This document shows positions 50,401 through 58,952 of a DNA stretch of 64,000 nt, piece after piece. The notes under the pieces are model-generated. The model ran no database searches. It was given only the letters and a program-made list of their open reading frames with translations, and was not told the DNA's origin. Origin of the DNA: Fodinibius sp034521915 (GTDB taxonomy: Bacteria; Bacteroidota; Rhodothermia; Balneolales; Balneolaceae); the NCBI RefSeq assembly GCF_034521915.1, contig NZ_JAXHLU010000021.1:1-64000 (forward strand), read 5' to 3'. The position numbers and the translations under genes are program-made. Numbering within the stretch: the stretch's first letter is position 1; each line of letters begins with the position of its first letter.

Positions 50401-50824
50401 GTACGATATGAGTGAATTCGTGAGTGATAACATCCCAAAGCCAGTCGTGCGTACCTCGAAGAGGAGTATTCAGTGATGAAACCCAGATTTCAATCTGATT
50501 ATCGAAGAAATAGGCGGCCCCGTTTGAGTAATCCCGGCGATCTTTAAGTACGATATTGGTTTTGGTATCTGGCTCGAGATTATAAAGATCAGTTATATGT
50601 GGATAAATGGTTTCGGCAATACGAGCTGTAGTTTGTGCCGAGCGATTATTGCCCTCCTGAAAGTGGATATTAAAATGGTCGCTTTCAATAGTGTACCAGG
50701 GCAGATGATTTTGGGGATAGGTTAGCTGGGAAGGCGAAAGCTGTTGTGCAAAAACAGTATTGAAGCAGTTGCACCATCCCCATAAAAGAAGTAACAGGGC
50801 GATATGGAAAATGCGATTTTTCAC
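47450..50824 (-). CDS. large outer-membrane protein: peptidase-like domain, TolB-type propeller and beta-barrel
   Basis: A 1124-residue exported protein with signal peptide. Residues ~55-290 form a peptidase-MA-like domain with WDVITHEFTHIVQLQAAM, an intact HExxH. About 310-600 is a WD40-like/TolB propeller (repeats such as FSPDGSQIAFS, SWHPNGKTLYFS). The C-terminal ~420 residues are aromatic-rich antiparallel strands ending in F-F-type residues (FDFDVLNHD), like an Omp85/surface-antigen barrel. It could be a surface protease or a gated pore. It is tightly linked to the T9SS cargo gene (stop at 50825). Confidence 0.85.
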   Translation of the reverse strand: MKNRIFHIALLLLLWGWCNCFNTVFAQQLSPSQLTYPQNHLPWYTIESDHFNIHFQEGNNRSAQTTARIAETIYPHITDLYNLEPDTKTNIVLKDRRDYSNGAAYFFDNQIEIWVSSLNTPLRGTHDWLWDVITHEFTHIVQLQAAMKRDRRLPAIYFQWLSYSDVRRPDVLYGYPKGILTYPFASINVPAWLAEGVAQYQRQNLFFDYWDAHRDMLFRTAVLSGDPISFEEMGIFGSKNALQRERIYNQGFAFTSYLVDRFGEDLLPALSKSLGESGVFTVDKALEHTTGISGSNLFDEFISSSEKYYRKATESLNPTETEAVQSDGFFNFYPTVSPNGEQIAYLSNKDSRSPAVQLFVDDRDGIKASSHAIDIGTLQSSDQRYGIYKNQEPTIKHLQSSFSFSPDGSQIAFSRQKLNNYGERYNDLFIYSQQTKKVERLTQSKRLSSPSWHPTKNSLAAIQQSNGSTNLVEVDIASDSLQPLTNYTNGEQVYSPSWHPNGKTLYFSFSDKHTRNIYRLDTQSERVEPLLQDTLTDYRDPYVDEEGNYLYYSANPDGIFNIYRISINGKQQYQEQLTNVVGGAFMPQVINESLYFSEFKSEGYIISSANLSTAEPQSATNYNREPLSYLKLPEKSNLNYPQNTENIEIIEKSKLQQLSRSDSLMLPAEKNNREKLKLKPYKNTFTNFSFYPVIRFDNYSKKNGSNGRLLTAGQFGDLGRNLLRDMKLGTYFSSREVTGQFNFFGSALFGFASEPSSGIGDFFNPARLTDLDRDLYLSVEHVGLPFIKKRWSPTVTLDFYNLRRNVADGLSIEEFPCTSCLPDTTNVDIAYNIWEADIFLRSKINQHNLLELGAGYSPYRVQTDGFFSQELESFIPSSSSEYFKGTTLTAAYIYENWTSYPNSDVAPIGFRSAFRYTYEPSKLLDDYEVEDGTLNPIYQDIKNHSIEANIRWGYPIGHHSALNFYGRGFSYLNNPDDFFYLDYIGGFTGMRSYPYFALGGNTTALAKLSYTFPIANKLNAQVGRHTFDKLYLRLFAETGNGWNGPLEIGNNLKTGLGGELRFAFNSYYLFPLKLFISGAYGFNKFDVTLPSEFITESAESGVTYGKGFYFHFGLTFDFDVLNHD

Positions 50825-53800
50825 CTATTGGACGATTACAATTTTTATCATCTTCTGTTCTTTTTGTCCGTCTACGGTAGCCGTAATCATAGCAAAATAT
50901 AATCCGCTGCTCCAGTCATGCGTAGAGATCTGATATTCTTCAGGAGGTCCCCCGTTGGCCTCATAGTTCTTGTCGAAAATAATTCTTCCGCCGGAAGTGA
51001 TAATTTTTACTTCAACTGTACCCGGCCCGCTGGTTTGAAATCGAATATTGGTAAAATCTTCCGCGGGATTTGGCCAGTTATAGGTTTCCTCCTTAACAAG
51101 AATGCCATTAGTTGGGGAGGGCTCTTGAGGGTTTTCAGTACTTATAGTTCCTGAAACTTTATTCATGAATGTATTTCCATATCGGCTTGCCCATAGTACC
51201 TCATCAATATTATCCAGCTGCCAGGCTTTAATATCGCCGCGGTGACTGACTGCATAAAGGGTATTTTGGTGGATCAGCGGATGAATGGGCTGATTATTCT
51301 GATCAGAGATATTGCCTACATAAAGGGGAAATCCCTCGACGGGTTCTCCATCAACAGTATATGCGTTGATATTCAGGGAAAGGCTGTCTTGTGTGGGAAT
51401 GTAAAGGGTTAAATCGCCCGTTTGTTCTGAGTGGGTAATCAGCGGTGTCCCGATAAACCGGGCATTTTGAGGAGCAGTAATGGGAAAGTTTGCCAGTAGT
51501 GCTCCGTTGATATTGCGTGCTTCAAGAGTACCCGTTTTCTGATTTACATAGCTGAAATCGATGCGTCCGTCACTATTGAGATCAGCCATAGCGGGCCATC
51601 CCAGATCGATATTTTGGACGATGGTGTGGGGCTGATTAAATGATTCGGGATCAAAGACCAAAAGCTTGTTTTCAGATAAATAATAGAATCCCTGTCGTTC
51701 ATCCTCAAGTTGTACCGCCCCGCTATAATGCCGACTTCCATTCTTGTTTATGGGATATGTGCTTCCATCCGGTTCCAGCGTGAGTTGGCTTTCCGTGAGT
51801 ACGGTGTATCTTCCATTAACAGTGGTAGATCGCTGTTGTGGATTTGGTAATGGTTGCTGTTCTGTACCATCTGAAATATTTATTCGCTGATCAGTAAAAT
51901 CCGCATACAGTGTTTGACTGTCATTAGAACTCAGAAAAGCATCATTCGCATCAATGGTGTTATTCCATTGGGCATTCCATTGATTGCCATTCCATTGCCA
52001 CGCTGATAGCTCAATTTGGAATTGAGTAGGAGCTTTTCCCAGAATAAGGGCATTCCCAAGATATGGTTGCTGGACCGATGGCGATTGAAAATCGAAAACG
52101 GGATTGTTCGTATTCCCTAGATTAACGGCATACGTTGATTGCTGCGTGGGAATAATCAGGAAAGAATCCGAAGAGGTCGAATAGAAGGTGAGCCCCAGTG
52201 GATATGCAGAAAAATAATCCGACTGAGAAGTGGTGAATGATGTTTCGTCTTCAATATTTGAAACAGGCAGATTTACCGATTGAATATTATTGGAAGAGGT
52301 TGACCGAATACGAAATGAGGCTACCGGTTGATTATCCGAAAAGTCATAGAGCTCAAAAAAACTTGGTGCCCCGGAGTTGCTTTCATTTGATGGTCGGGTA
52401 TCGGGACCAAATCGGTTTTCGTAGAATTGCAGAGTATCACCATCAAGGGTAACGACTGAGGCATTATTTCCATCCCACCAGAAGTCGAAAGCGGTGCCGC
52501 GCGCCTGACTGCTAAAGTCACTATTTGCGGCTCGTCCGATATCCTGAGCACCGTCAGCTTCCTCGAGATCTACCCCGCGGCGGTCGGGGTTATTATTCAC
52601 GCTTTGATTTGCTATCTGACTGTTAATGACGGCTTCATCAATATGCCAGATTAGAATACCACCGTTGAGTAACCGGTCATCGGCAGTACCTCTTGTTTCG
52701 TCGGGACCAGGATCCAAACCTCCGGGCAGACTCCACTCGGGATTATTTACATCAGTAACTACACCAGCCATTAAAGATTCCTCGAAGCCCTCTGTTTGAT
52801 TGATAAAAGACTCATCGTAATTGGAAAACTGTTTAGTTTGTACCGTACCGTCCGGTTGTTCAAATGTAAGAGTAACTCCATCACTATTAGGATCGCGATG
52901 GCGGTTTTCAATCAAAAAATATTCATCAGCAGATAAAGGTACTTTTGCAATACTGTTTTGTTGATGATAAGCTGCCGCGGGGAGGATAACGGGATTGTTA
53001 TTTGATGGGACTACGTTAAATGGATCTTGCCAGCCCAGGTATATTTTTTCCCAAGCTGAAGGTTCGGGCGGAAAAAGTCCACGATACGAGAAGAAACTTT
53101 CTCCGTCCATTAACCCAAATCGCCCAATCCCTGAATTGCCTGTTTCGGTGTTAAAAAGATCGGGCAGGCCGAGATAGCTTCCAATGGATGCGCAAATAAG
53201 TCCATTCGTGGAGAGTTGTAAAACAAACTCGTTACCTGTTATATCTTCGCCCCGGCGCGAGAGGCTTCGCGGTAAAATCATTGAATTGGTGATTCTGAAA
53301 GCACCATTATTAATCGGGAATCCGTCAAAATTTGGCCGTTCAAGCAGGTTGCTTAGTGTAGATTGATCTAAAAAGAGGGAAGGGATGTCTTGTGGCGTTT
53401 TATCGAGGATCGTTCCCGTTAGCTCAATATCACGGCCAATACCTGCGTGAAAGATGGCAAAGGCCGTTTTTTGGGGATCCAAATCGGAAGTAGAAAACCC
53501 ACCTTGTTCTTCAACAACCTGCCAAGCATCTTGGGCTAAATCAGCGACTTTTTCGTCAGTAAAGGATTCTCCAGTAGGGGAATACCGCTCCATTTTTTCC
53601 TGCAGTTGATATACTGTGGAAAGCACCCGGAATTTGATATGCAACTGATCTCCCGACACTTTTTTGAAGTAGTTTTGTGCGAATGTCAAATGCCGTTCAA
53701 AATAGGATTGGTTATGGGGCAGGGGATCGATGGTAATATCGGGATTATCGAGATAGGCTAAATTGGATGGATTAAAGGTGCCATTACCCGTGGTTAACCG

Positions 53801-54007
53801 GTTTTCGTCGGGCTGAAACTCAACCATTATTGCGATTACGGTAAGTGTATCGGGAACACTGGGTTTAGAGTTTGCGTGGGGCGTGAGGCTGTGGCTCCGT
53901 TGTATTTCAAATTGTTGACCATAAACGTTATGAAGCCCAAATAATAAAAGCATGCTTACTAATAGCATGCTTTTACCGAAAAAAGTAGTTGGTTTATAAA
54001 AAGTCAT
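50825..54007 (-). CDS. M6-like T9SS cargo protein with a degenerate protease active site
   Basis: A 1060-residue exported protein; the ATG at 54007 is preferred to a TTG at 54025. The N-terminal part has the M6 immune-inhibitor-A layout. The element that should read HExGHxLGLPDLY is ASIGSYLGLPDLF, so both His and Glu of the zinc site are gone, while the following GIGRFGLMD remains. The middle region is beta-rich (propeller-like FG-GAP context). The C-terminus (YNWPNPAEDFTNIRF, GRIIFDKNYEANG, SSGLYFAMITATVDGQKEQKM) is a type A T9SS sorting domain. It lies directly after PorV. It may bind rather than cut substrate. Confidence 0.85.
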   Translation of the reverse strand: MTFYKPTTFFGKSMLLVSMLLLFGLHNVYGQQFEIQRSHSLTPHANSKPSVPDTLTVIAIMVEFQPDENRLTTGNGTFNPSNLAYLDNPDITIDPLPHNQSYFERHLTFAQNYFKKVSGDQLHIKFRVLSTVYQLQEKMERYSPTGESFTDEKVADLAQDAWQVVEEQGGFSTSDLDPQKTAFAIFHAGIGRDIELTGTILDKTPQDIPSLFLDQSTLSNLLERPNFDGFPINNGAFRITNSMILPRSLSRRGEDITGNEFVLQLSTNGLICASIGSYLGLPDLFNTETGNSGIGRFGLMDGESFFSYRGLFPPEPSAWEKIYLGWQDPFNVVPSNNNPVILPAAAYHQQNSIAKVPLSADEYFLIENRHRDPNSDGVTLTFEQPDGTVQTKQFSNYDESFINQTEGFEESLMAGVVTDVNNPEWSLPGGLDPGPDETRGTADDRLLNGGILIWHIDEAVINSQIANQSVNNNPDRRGVDLEEADGAQDIGRAANSDFSSQARGTAFDFWWDGNNASVVTLDGDTLQFYENRFGPDTRPSNESNSGAPSFFELYDFSDNQPVASFRIRSTSSNNIQSVNLPVSNIEDETSFTTSQSDYFSAYPLGLTFYSTSSDSFLIIPTQQSTYAVNLGNTNNPVFDFQSPSVQQPYLGNALILGKAPTQFQIELSAWQWNGNQWNAQWNNTIDANDAFLSSNDSQTLYADFTDQRINISDGTEQQPLPNPQQRSTTVNGRYTVLTESQLTLEPDGSTYPINKNGSRHYSGAVQLEDERQGFYYLSENKLLVFDPESFNQPHTIVQNIDLGWPAMADLNSDGRIDFSYVNQKTGTLEARNINGALLANFPITAPQNARFIGTPLITHSEQTGDLTLYIPTQDSLSLNINAYTVDGEPVEGFPLYVGNISDQNNQPIHPLIHQNTLYAVSHRGDIKAWQLDNIDEVLWASRYGNTFMNKVSGTISTENPQEPSPTNGILVKEETYNWPNPAEDFTNIRFQTSGPGTVEVKIITSGGRIIFDKNYEANGGPPEEYQISTHDWSSGLYFAMITATVDGQKEQKMIKIVIVQ

Positions 54008-54025
54008 GAACCCACAGCTGCTCAA

Positions 54026-55129
54026 TTAGAAGTTTAAGAGCAAACCAAAGCGGGTTGTATTGGCAAGCGGGTGATTTTCAGCCCCGAGAGTATTTATATA
54101 ACTAAAATCTACTCCTACAAACTTGTATCTAATTCCGGCCCCCAAGGTCATGTATTGACGATCACCATTATTAGGATCTTCGTAATAGTATCCGCCGCGT
54201 ACTGCAAATAGGTCGTTGTACCAGTATTCTGTACCAACTGCATACATAAGCTGCTGAGGAAGCGAAAGGGTTACTTCTCCTGTTCCGGTATTGCGGTTAA
54301 AGCTTCCCCAGGATGAGAAAAGGGAACTGATAACTCCTTTGGGTTCACCATCAGAATTAAGGCGTGCCATTACCTTCGAGATATCGTTGGCAATGGTCAA
54401 TTTATGGATACCGTCTTTATCAAGGTTCGTATTAAACGCCCATCCAATGCGGAATATAGTTGGTAGGGGATCTTTTTGGGCGTTATCAGTATAGTTTACG
54501 CCAGGACCAATGTTTGAGATATTTAATCCGGCATTTATATTGGCATCGTTCCCGATAAATTTAAACTTGTTTGATTTGTACATGGCAGCAATGTCAACTC
54601 CGACACTTGAACCCGGGTTGATACGCTGCTGGCTTACACGACCATCTGCAAGGCTGCTGTATATGAACCTGAATCCGGTACCGAGAGACCAGTTTTTATT
54701 AAGCTGAAGTCCATAGGAAAGTCCTGCGGCAAGTTCATAACTGTTAAAACGTCCCTGTTCTAATCCAGTTTCATCAGTACGAAGTTGCTCTCCTAAATTT
54801 AAAAAAGTAACATGTCCGCCAAATGTGCCGATTTCTTCCATATGATATTTTCCACCCAAATAATCATAAAATAGGTCGGCATTAAACTGGGGTAGCCACT
54901 CACTATGCGTAAAGTTGATTTGGTTTCCCTTTTGAAAAGCAAGTCCGGCAGGGTTCCAGAAGACTGCTGAAGCATTATCGGCAATAGCAACACCAGTATT
55001 GCCCATTCCTGCTGCGCGTGAATCGGGTTCGATCTGTAAAAATGGTACCGAAGTAATGCCAACCTGAGCATTTGATAAACTGGCAAAAACCAGCAGAAGG
55101 GCAAAAGTGGATAATGCTTTCTTAATCAT
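54026..55129 (-). CDS. porV: PorV/PorQ-family outer-membrane T9SS protein
   Basis: A 367-residue outer-membrane protein with signal peptide (ending LSNAQ). SVPFLQIEPDSRAAGMGNTG, VAIADNASAVFWNPAGLAF and the terminal barrel strand LGLLLNF are the PorV signature of type IX secretion. PorV shuttles T9SS cargo to the cell-surface attachment complex. The gene directly precedes the cargo-like gene at 50825. The other T9SS core genes (porK, L, M, N, sprA) are not in the window. PorQ or PorP-like relatives are the alternative call. Confidence 0.88.
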   Translation of the reverse strand: MIKKALSTFALLLVFASLSNAQVGITSVPFLQIEPDSRAAGMGNTGVAIADNASAVFWNPAGLAFQKGNQINFTHSEWLPQFNADLFYDYLGGKYHMEEIGTFGGHVTFLNLGEQLRTDETGLEQGRFNSYELAAGLSYGLQLNKNWSLGTGFRFIYSSLADGRVSQQRINPGSSVGVDIAAMYKSNKFKFIGNDANINAGLNISNIGPGVNYTDNAQKDPLPTIFRIGWAFNTNLDKDGIHKLTIANDISKVMARLNSDGEPKGVISSLFSSWGSFNRNTGTGEVTLSLPQQLMYAVGTEYWYNDLFAVRGGYYYEDPNNGDRQYMTLGAGIRYKFVGVDFSYINTLGAENHPLANTTRFGLLLNF

Positions 55130-55267
55130 AACAAAATAGGTTGATAGAAGTACGTTCAGAATTTAACGAAAAATAGCAAATAATATTAGCTAAGACTATT
55201 ATTCTAAGAACTTGCTCTATTATTATATCCTTTTGATATAAAGTTATCAGAATAAATGAAAAATAAA

Positions 55268-55300
55268 AAAGCAGAATGGAACAATTCATCCTGCTTTCGC
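55268..55300 (-). terminator. intrinsic terminator after the thiolase gene
   Basis: On the minus strand GAAAGCAGGATG and CATTCTGCTTTT form a stem with one mismatch pair, followed by a T-rich tract reading TTTTTTATTTTTC. It lies 14 bases beyond the thiolase stop and would end the four-gene run that starts near 60.3 kb. Confidence 0.75.
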
Positions 55301-55313
55301 ATTTAAAGGATTT

Positions 55314-56495
55314 TTAGTTAAGCATCTCCAAAACCATGGCTGATGCTCCACCGCCACCGTTGCAGATACCGGCACATCCATAACGTCCTTTTGTACGTTT
55401 GAGAGCGTGCAGAAGTGTTACAACGATTCGTGCTCCCGAGCAGCCAATGGGGTGTCCAATACTGACTGCACCGCCATGGATGTTTACCTTTTCCGGATCG
55501 AGCTCCAAAATCTGCTCATTAGCCAGCGATACCACCGAAAAGGCCTCATTAATTTCGAAAAGATCAATTTCGTCCTTTTCCAGTTTTGCCCTTTTCATTG
55601 CTTTGGGCATGGCATCGGCAGGTGCTGTTGTAAACCATTCCGGCTTTTTAGCTGCACTGGCCTGACTTACAATACGAGCGAGCGGAGTATACCCAAGTTC
55701 TTCAGCTTTTTCTTCACTCATTAAAAGAACGCCCGCAGCTCCGTCATTAATACTGCTGGCGTTAGCAGGAGTAACAGTTCCATCTTTTTCAAAAACAGGA
55801 TTAAGCTTTGGTACTTTGTCATAGTTAATACGCTTGAGCTCCTCATCCATCGTAACCTTGGATACATTGCCCTTACGATCTTTTACTTTCATCTCGATTA
55901 TTTCATCATCAAAATAACCCTCTTCATGAGCTTTAATAGCTCGCTTGTAAGAGGTGATGGCAAATTCATCTTGTTCTTCGCGGCTAATGTTGCACTCCTT
56001 GGCACAGATTTCTGCGGCATTACCCATGTGGAAATCATTGTAGACATCCCAGAGGCCATCTCGCAAAATACCGTCTTGTGCTTCGGCATGGCCCAACTTG
56101 GATCCAAAACGGTGTTTATTGAGATAATAGGGCACATTGCTCATGCTTTCCATACCGCCGGCAACAATGATATCAGCTTCTTCGAGCTGAATTTGATTGG
56201 CGGCGATCATAATAGCTTTCATTCCCGAGGCACAGACCTTGTTAATGGCTGTCGCGGGGGTGAGTTCAGAAAGACCGGCCTTTAATGCGGCCTGTCGCGC
56301 AGGAGCTTGACCCACTCCGGCGGTGAGCACATTGCCTAATACGACTTCTTGAATCTGCTCGGGTTTAATGCCGGATGATTTTATCAATTCTGTGATTGTT
56401 GCTGCACCTAATTCCGGTGCTGAAAATGAGGACAGGCTTCCCCCGAAAGAACCAACCGGTGTACGTTTAGCATCTACAATAACAACATTCCGCAT
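55314..56495 (-). CDS. acetyl-CoA C-acetyltransferase (thiolase)
   Basis: A 393-residue biosynthetic-type thiolase. Nucleophilic Cys in NKVCASGMKA (about 88), NIHGGAVSIGHPIGCSGARI with the catalytic His, and the C-terminal Cys in GICNGGGGASAM are present. GNVLTAGVGQAPARQAAL is typical of acetoacetyl-CoA thiolases. It condenses or splits acetyl-CoA units. It differs from the beta-oxidation type at 27165 (CVGGGMG) and the paaJ type at 738 (CVGVGQG). Last gene before a terminator. Confidence 0.94.
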   Translation of the reverse strand: MRNVVIVDAKRTPVGSFGGSLSSFSAPELGAATITELIKSSGIKPEQIQEVVLGNVLTAGVGQAPARQAALKAGLSELTPATAINKVCASGMKAIMIAANQIQLEEADIIVAGGMESMSNVPYYLNKHRFGSKLGHAEAQDGILRDGLWDVYNDFHMGNAAEICAKECNISREEQDEFAITSYKRAIKAHEEGYFDDEIIEMKVKDRKGNVSKVTMDEELKRINYDKVPKLNPVFEKDGTVTPANASSINDGAAGVLLMSEEKAEELGYTPLARIVSQASAAKKPEWFTTAPADAMPKAMKRAKLEKDEIDLFEINEAFSVVSLANEQILELDPEKVNIHGGAVSIGHPIGCSGARIVVTLLHALKRTKGRYGCAGICNGGGGASAMVLEMLN

Positions 56496-56542
56496 AATTT
56501 ATAGAGTTTTTTGGTTATACATTTTGTTCATGGATCTGAAAT

Positions 56543-57682
56543 CTATTCAAACGCTTGATCCAGATCTTCGATAAGATCGTCAACATCTTCAATACCAACC
56601 GAAAGTCGGATTAAGGAATCTTTGAGTCCCGCCTTTTCGCGAACTTCTTTTGGGATAGATCCGTGAGTCATAGAGGCGGGATGGCTAATTAATGATTCAA
56701 CCCCGCCAAGACTTTCAGCCAATGTAAATATTGTGGTTCTACTCATGAATTCCTGGGCTTTTTCCATTGAATCATTTTTTAAAGAAAATGAGACCATGCC
56801 GCCAAAGTCGCTCATTTGTTTTTTTGCAATTTCATGTTGTTGGTGGCTTTTAAGTCCGGGATAAATAACTTCATCTACATCGGAATGACTATCCAAAAAG
56901 GAAGCAACTTTTTTAGCATTATCAACTGATTGCTGTACACGTACCGATAGCGTTTTTATGCCTCGTAAAGTTAGATAGCAATCCATCGGGCCTGGAACAG
57001 CTCCAGTAGTTTTAACTTGGAATCGTAGTTGTTCCATAACTGCTTCGTTTGAAGTGGCAACAGCCCCTCCAATTACATCAGAATGACCGCCCAGGTATTT
57101 AGTGGTTGAATGAAGTACCATGTCAGCTCCCAATTCAAGAGGCTGCTGCAAGTAGGGAGAGGCAAAGGTGTTATCAACCAATGATAATATATCCTGTTTC
57201 TTGGCAAAATTCGTGAGTTCTTCAATATCTACAACTCGCAATAGTGGATTGGTGGGCGTTTCAATCCAAAGAAGCTTGGCATTGTCGGTAGCAGCTTCTT
57301 TGACATTCTTGATATCAGTCATATCCACAAACGTGAAGTCGATACCGTATGGAGCAAATACTTTTGTAAACAGTCGATAAGTGCCACCGTAAAGATCATT
57401 TGAAGCAATAATTTGATCTCCGGGTCGAAACATTTTTAGAACTGCATCCATTGCGGCACAACCGCTGGCAAAGCAAGCACACTCATCGGCGTTTTCTAAT
57501 CCGGCAATGAGTTTTTCGAGGGCAGTGCGAGTAGGATTACCTACTCGAGCGTAATCATATCCTTTATGAACGTTAGGTGCTTCTTGTGCATACGTTGATG
57601 TTTGGAAGATCGGGGGCATTACAGCACCAGAAGTTTTTTCTGGTTCTTGTCCTGCATGAATTGCTTTAGTATTAAATTTCAT
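56543..57682 (-). CDS. Cys/Met-metabolism PLP enzyme (cystathionine gamma-synthase/lyase type)
   Basis: A 379-residue fold-type I PLP enzyme. Cofactor Lys in LHSTTKYLGGHSDVIGGAV, YDYARVGNPTRTALEKLIAG, CACFASGCAAMDAVLKMFRP and DDLYGG-type segments (SNDLYGGTYRLF) fit the MetB/MGL/CGL family. SLGGVESLISHPASMTHGSI is also conserved. Synthase and lyase cannot be separated by eye; residue choice and context give no decisive clue. 12 bases separate it from the upstream TPR gene. Confidence 0.93.
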   Translation of the reverse strand: MKFNTKAIHAGQEPEKTSGAVMPPIFQTSTYAQEAPNVHKGYDYARVGNPTRTALEKLIAGLENADECACFASGCAAMDAVLKMFRPGDQIIASNDLYGGTYRLFTKVFAPYGIDFTFVDMTDIKNVKEAATDNAKLLWIETPTNPLLRVVDIEELTNFAKKQDILSLVDNTFASPYLQQPLELGADMVLHSTTKYLGGHSDVIGGAVATSNEAVMEQLRFQVKTTGAVPGPMDCYLTLRGIKTLSVRVQQSVDNAKKVASFLDSHSDVDEVIYPGLKSHQQHEIAKKQMSDFGGMVSFSLKNDSMEKAQEFMSRTTIFTLAESLGGVESLISHPASMTHGSIPKEVREKAGLKDSLIRLSVGIEDVDDLIEDLDQAFE

Positions 57683-57694
57683 TACAGAAATAAA

Positions 57695-58915
57695 TTATAG
57701 ATTAGCTTTTGCATTCTCTGCTTCCTGCTCCATTTCTAAAATAGAATAAGCTTGAAAAAGTTTCTTCCAGATTTCCTTATTCTTCTGACCTTGTTCTGCG
57801 AGGTTTTCAAAAAGAGGGATAGAAGCCGATAAATATTGTTTGATCTTTTCTTGCAATTTCTTTTGGTGTTCTTCCGATACTAATGGTAGCAGCTTTTGAT
57901 ATTGCGATGCACTGTTGAAGTAAAAAGTAGCTGTGCGTTCTTGAATTTCCAGGTTGCCCGGATTCGCATCAGAAATCTTATTAAATTGTTCTTTAGCTTG
58001 GGAAAATAGGGTATCGACACTATCAAAGGCTGTTTCGTCAAGTGAATCACCCTGTTTTAGAGCGGCAGTAACAGAATCGACTTTTGATTTTCCCAAGAAA
58101 TATAATTCGGTAGCCAATGATTGGGCGTAGACTATATTCTGTGGTTCATCTTTGATCAGCTGCTCCAGCAGTTCTACGGCTTTCTGATGTTCTCCTGCAT
58201 TAATGTAAGCATTTGAAAGTCCGTGAAGTAAATTTAAATTTCTGCTTGAAAAGGACTCGGCTTGTTCATAAATCCTAATGGCTTTTTTGGGATTGTTATT
58301 TTCGAGATATAAAAAAGCCAGTTGTTCTAAAAGAAGGGTGGGAGCATTTTCAATTTTTTTCCGAGCAGTTTCTAAGGTTTTAATTGCTTCTTTTTGTTGT
58401 TGGTTTTTGTATAACGTGCGTGCTTTCATTGTGTAGGAGACAGCACTGTCAGGGATAACAACCGTTGCATTATTGAAATGAGCAATAGCTCTTTCGTAGT
58501 TGGGTTGTCCCGCATTTTTGTCCTGCAACAATTTAATGCCCTGATTATGTTCTAAACTCCAGGTCACGTTGAGTAAGTCGCTTACCTTATTCTCTGAGTC
58601 TGCAGTATTATCATATAGATTCTCGGCTCGGTCTAAAACCTGACGAGCAATTGTGTATGGGGATATGCGTTCAGAGGGGTCTTCTTTCTTTTGGGCAAGT
58701 TGTGTGAGGAGTTTACCCTTTTGAAAATATAAATCTGCTTGCTCGGGATTTGAGGAAATATCCTTATCCAGAGATTTGATCTGTTGTTGAATCTGCTGTT
58801 CAGAAAGGTTTGCAGCATTAGCGGATTCTTGGTTTGAGGGTTGTAATGTAGAGCAACTAATAAAGAACCCGAATGCAAGCACTAAGCTTGCAATTCGGGT
58901 GTAATAATGAATCAT
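57695..58915 (-). CDS. TPR-repeat lipoprotein, paralogue of the next gene
   Basis: A 406-residue lipoprotein (lipobox FGFFISCSTL, Cys about 21) composed of TPR-like helices (for example KKAIRIYEQAESFSSRNLNL and GEHQKAVELLEQLIKDEPQN). It aligns with the protein at 58953 along most of its length: DLLNVTWSLEHNQGIKLL against ISGVKVAIWQTEFQRGIDLA, and the ends EIWKKLFQAYSILEMEQEA and NYWRSLFQIYTFLGMDEKA. So the two are tandem paralogues. Probably periplasmic scaffold proteins; no partner is visible. Confidence 0.88.
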   Translation of the reverse strand: MIHYYTRIASLVLAFGFFISCSTLQPSNQESANAANLSEQQIQQQIKSLDKDISSNPEQADLYFQKGKLLTQLAQKKEDPSERISPYTIARQVLDRAENLYDNTADSENKVSDLLNVTWSLEHNQGIKLLQDKNAGQPNYERAIAHFNNATVVIPDSAVSYTMKARTLYKNQQQKEAIKTLETARKKIENAPTLLLEQLAFLYLENNNPKKAIRIYEQAESFSSRNLNLLHGLSNAYINAGEHQKAVELLEQLIKDEPQNIVYAQSLATELYFLGKSKVDSVTAALKQGDSLDETAFDSVDTLFSQAKEQFNKISDANPGNLEIQERTATFYFNSASQYQKLLPLVSEEHQKKLQEKIKQYLSASIPLFENLAEQGQKNKEIWKKLFQAYSILEMEQEAENAKANL

Positions 58916-58952
58916 AAAGAAGTTTGTAGGTTGTTAAATTGTATGGTGTTTA

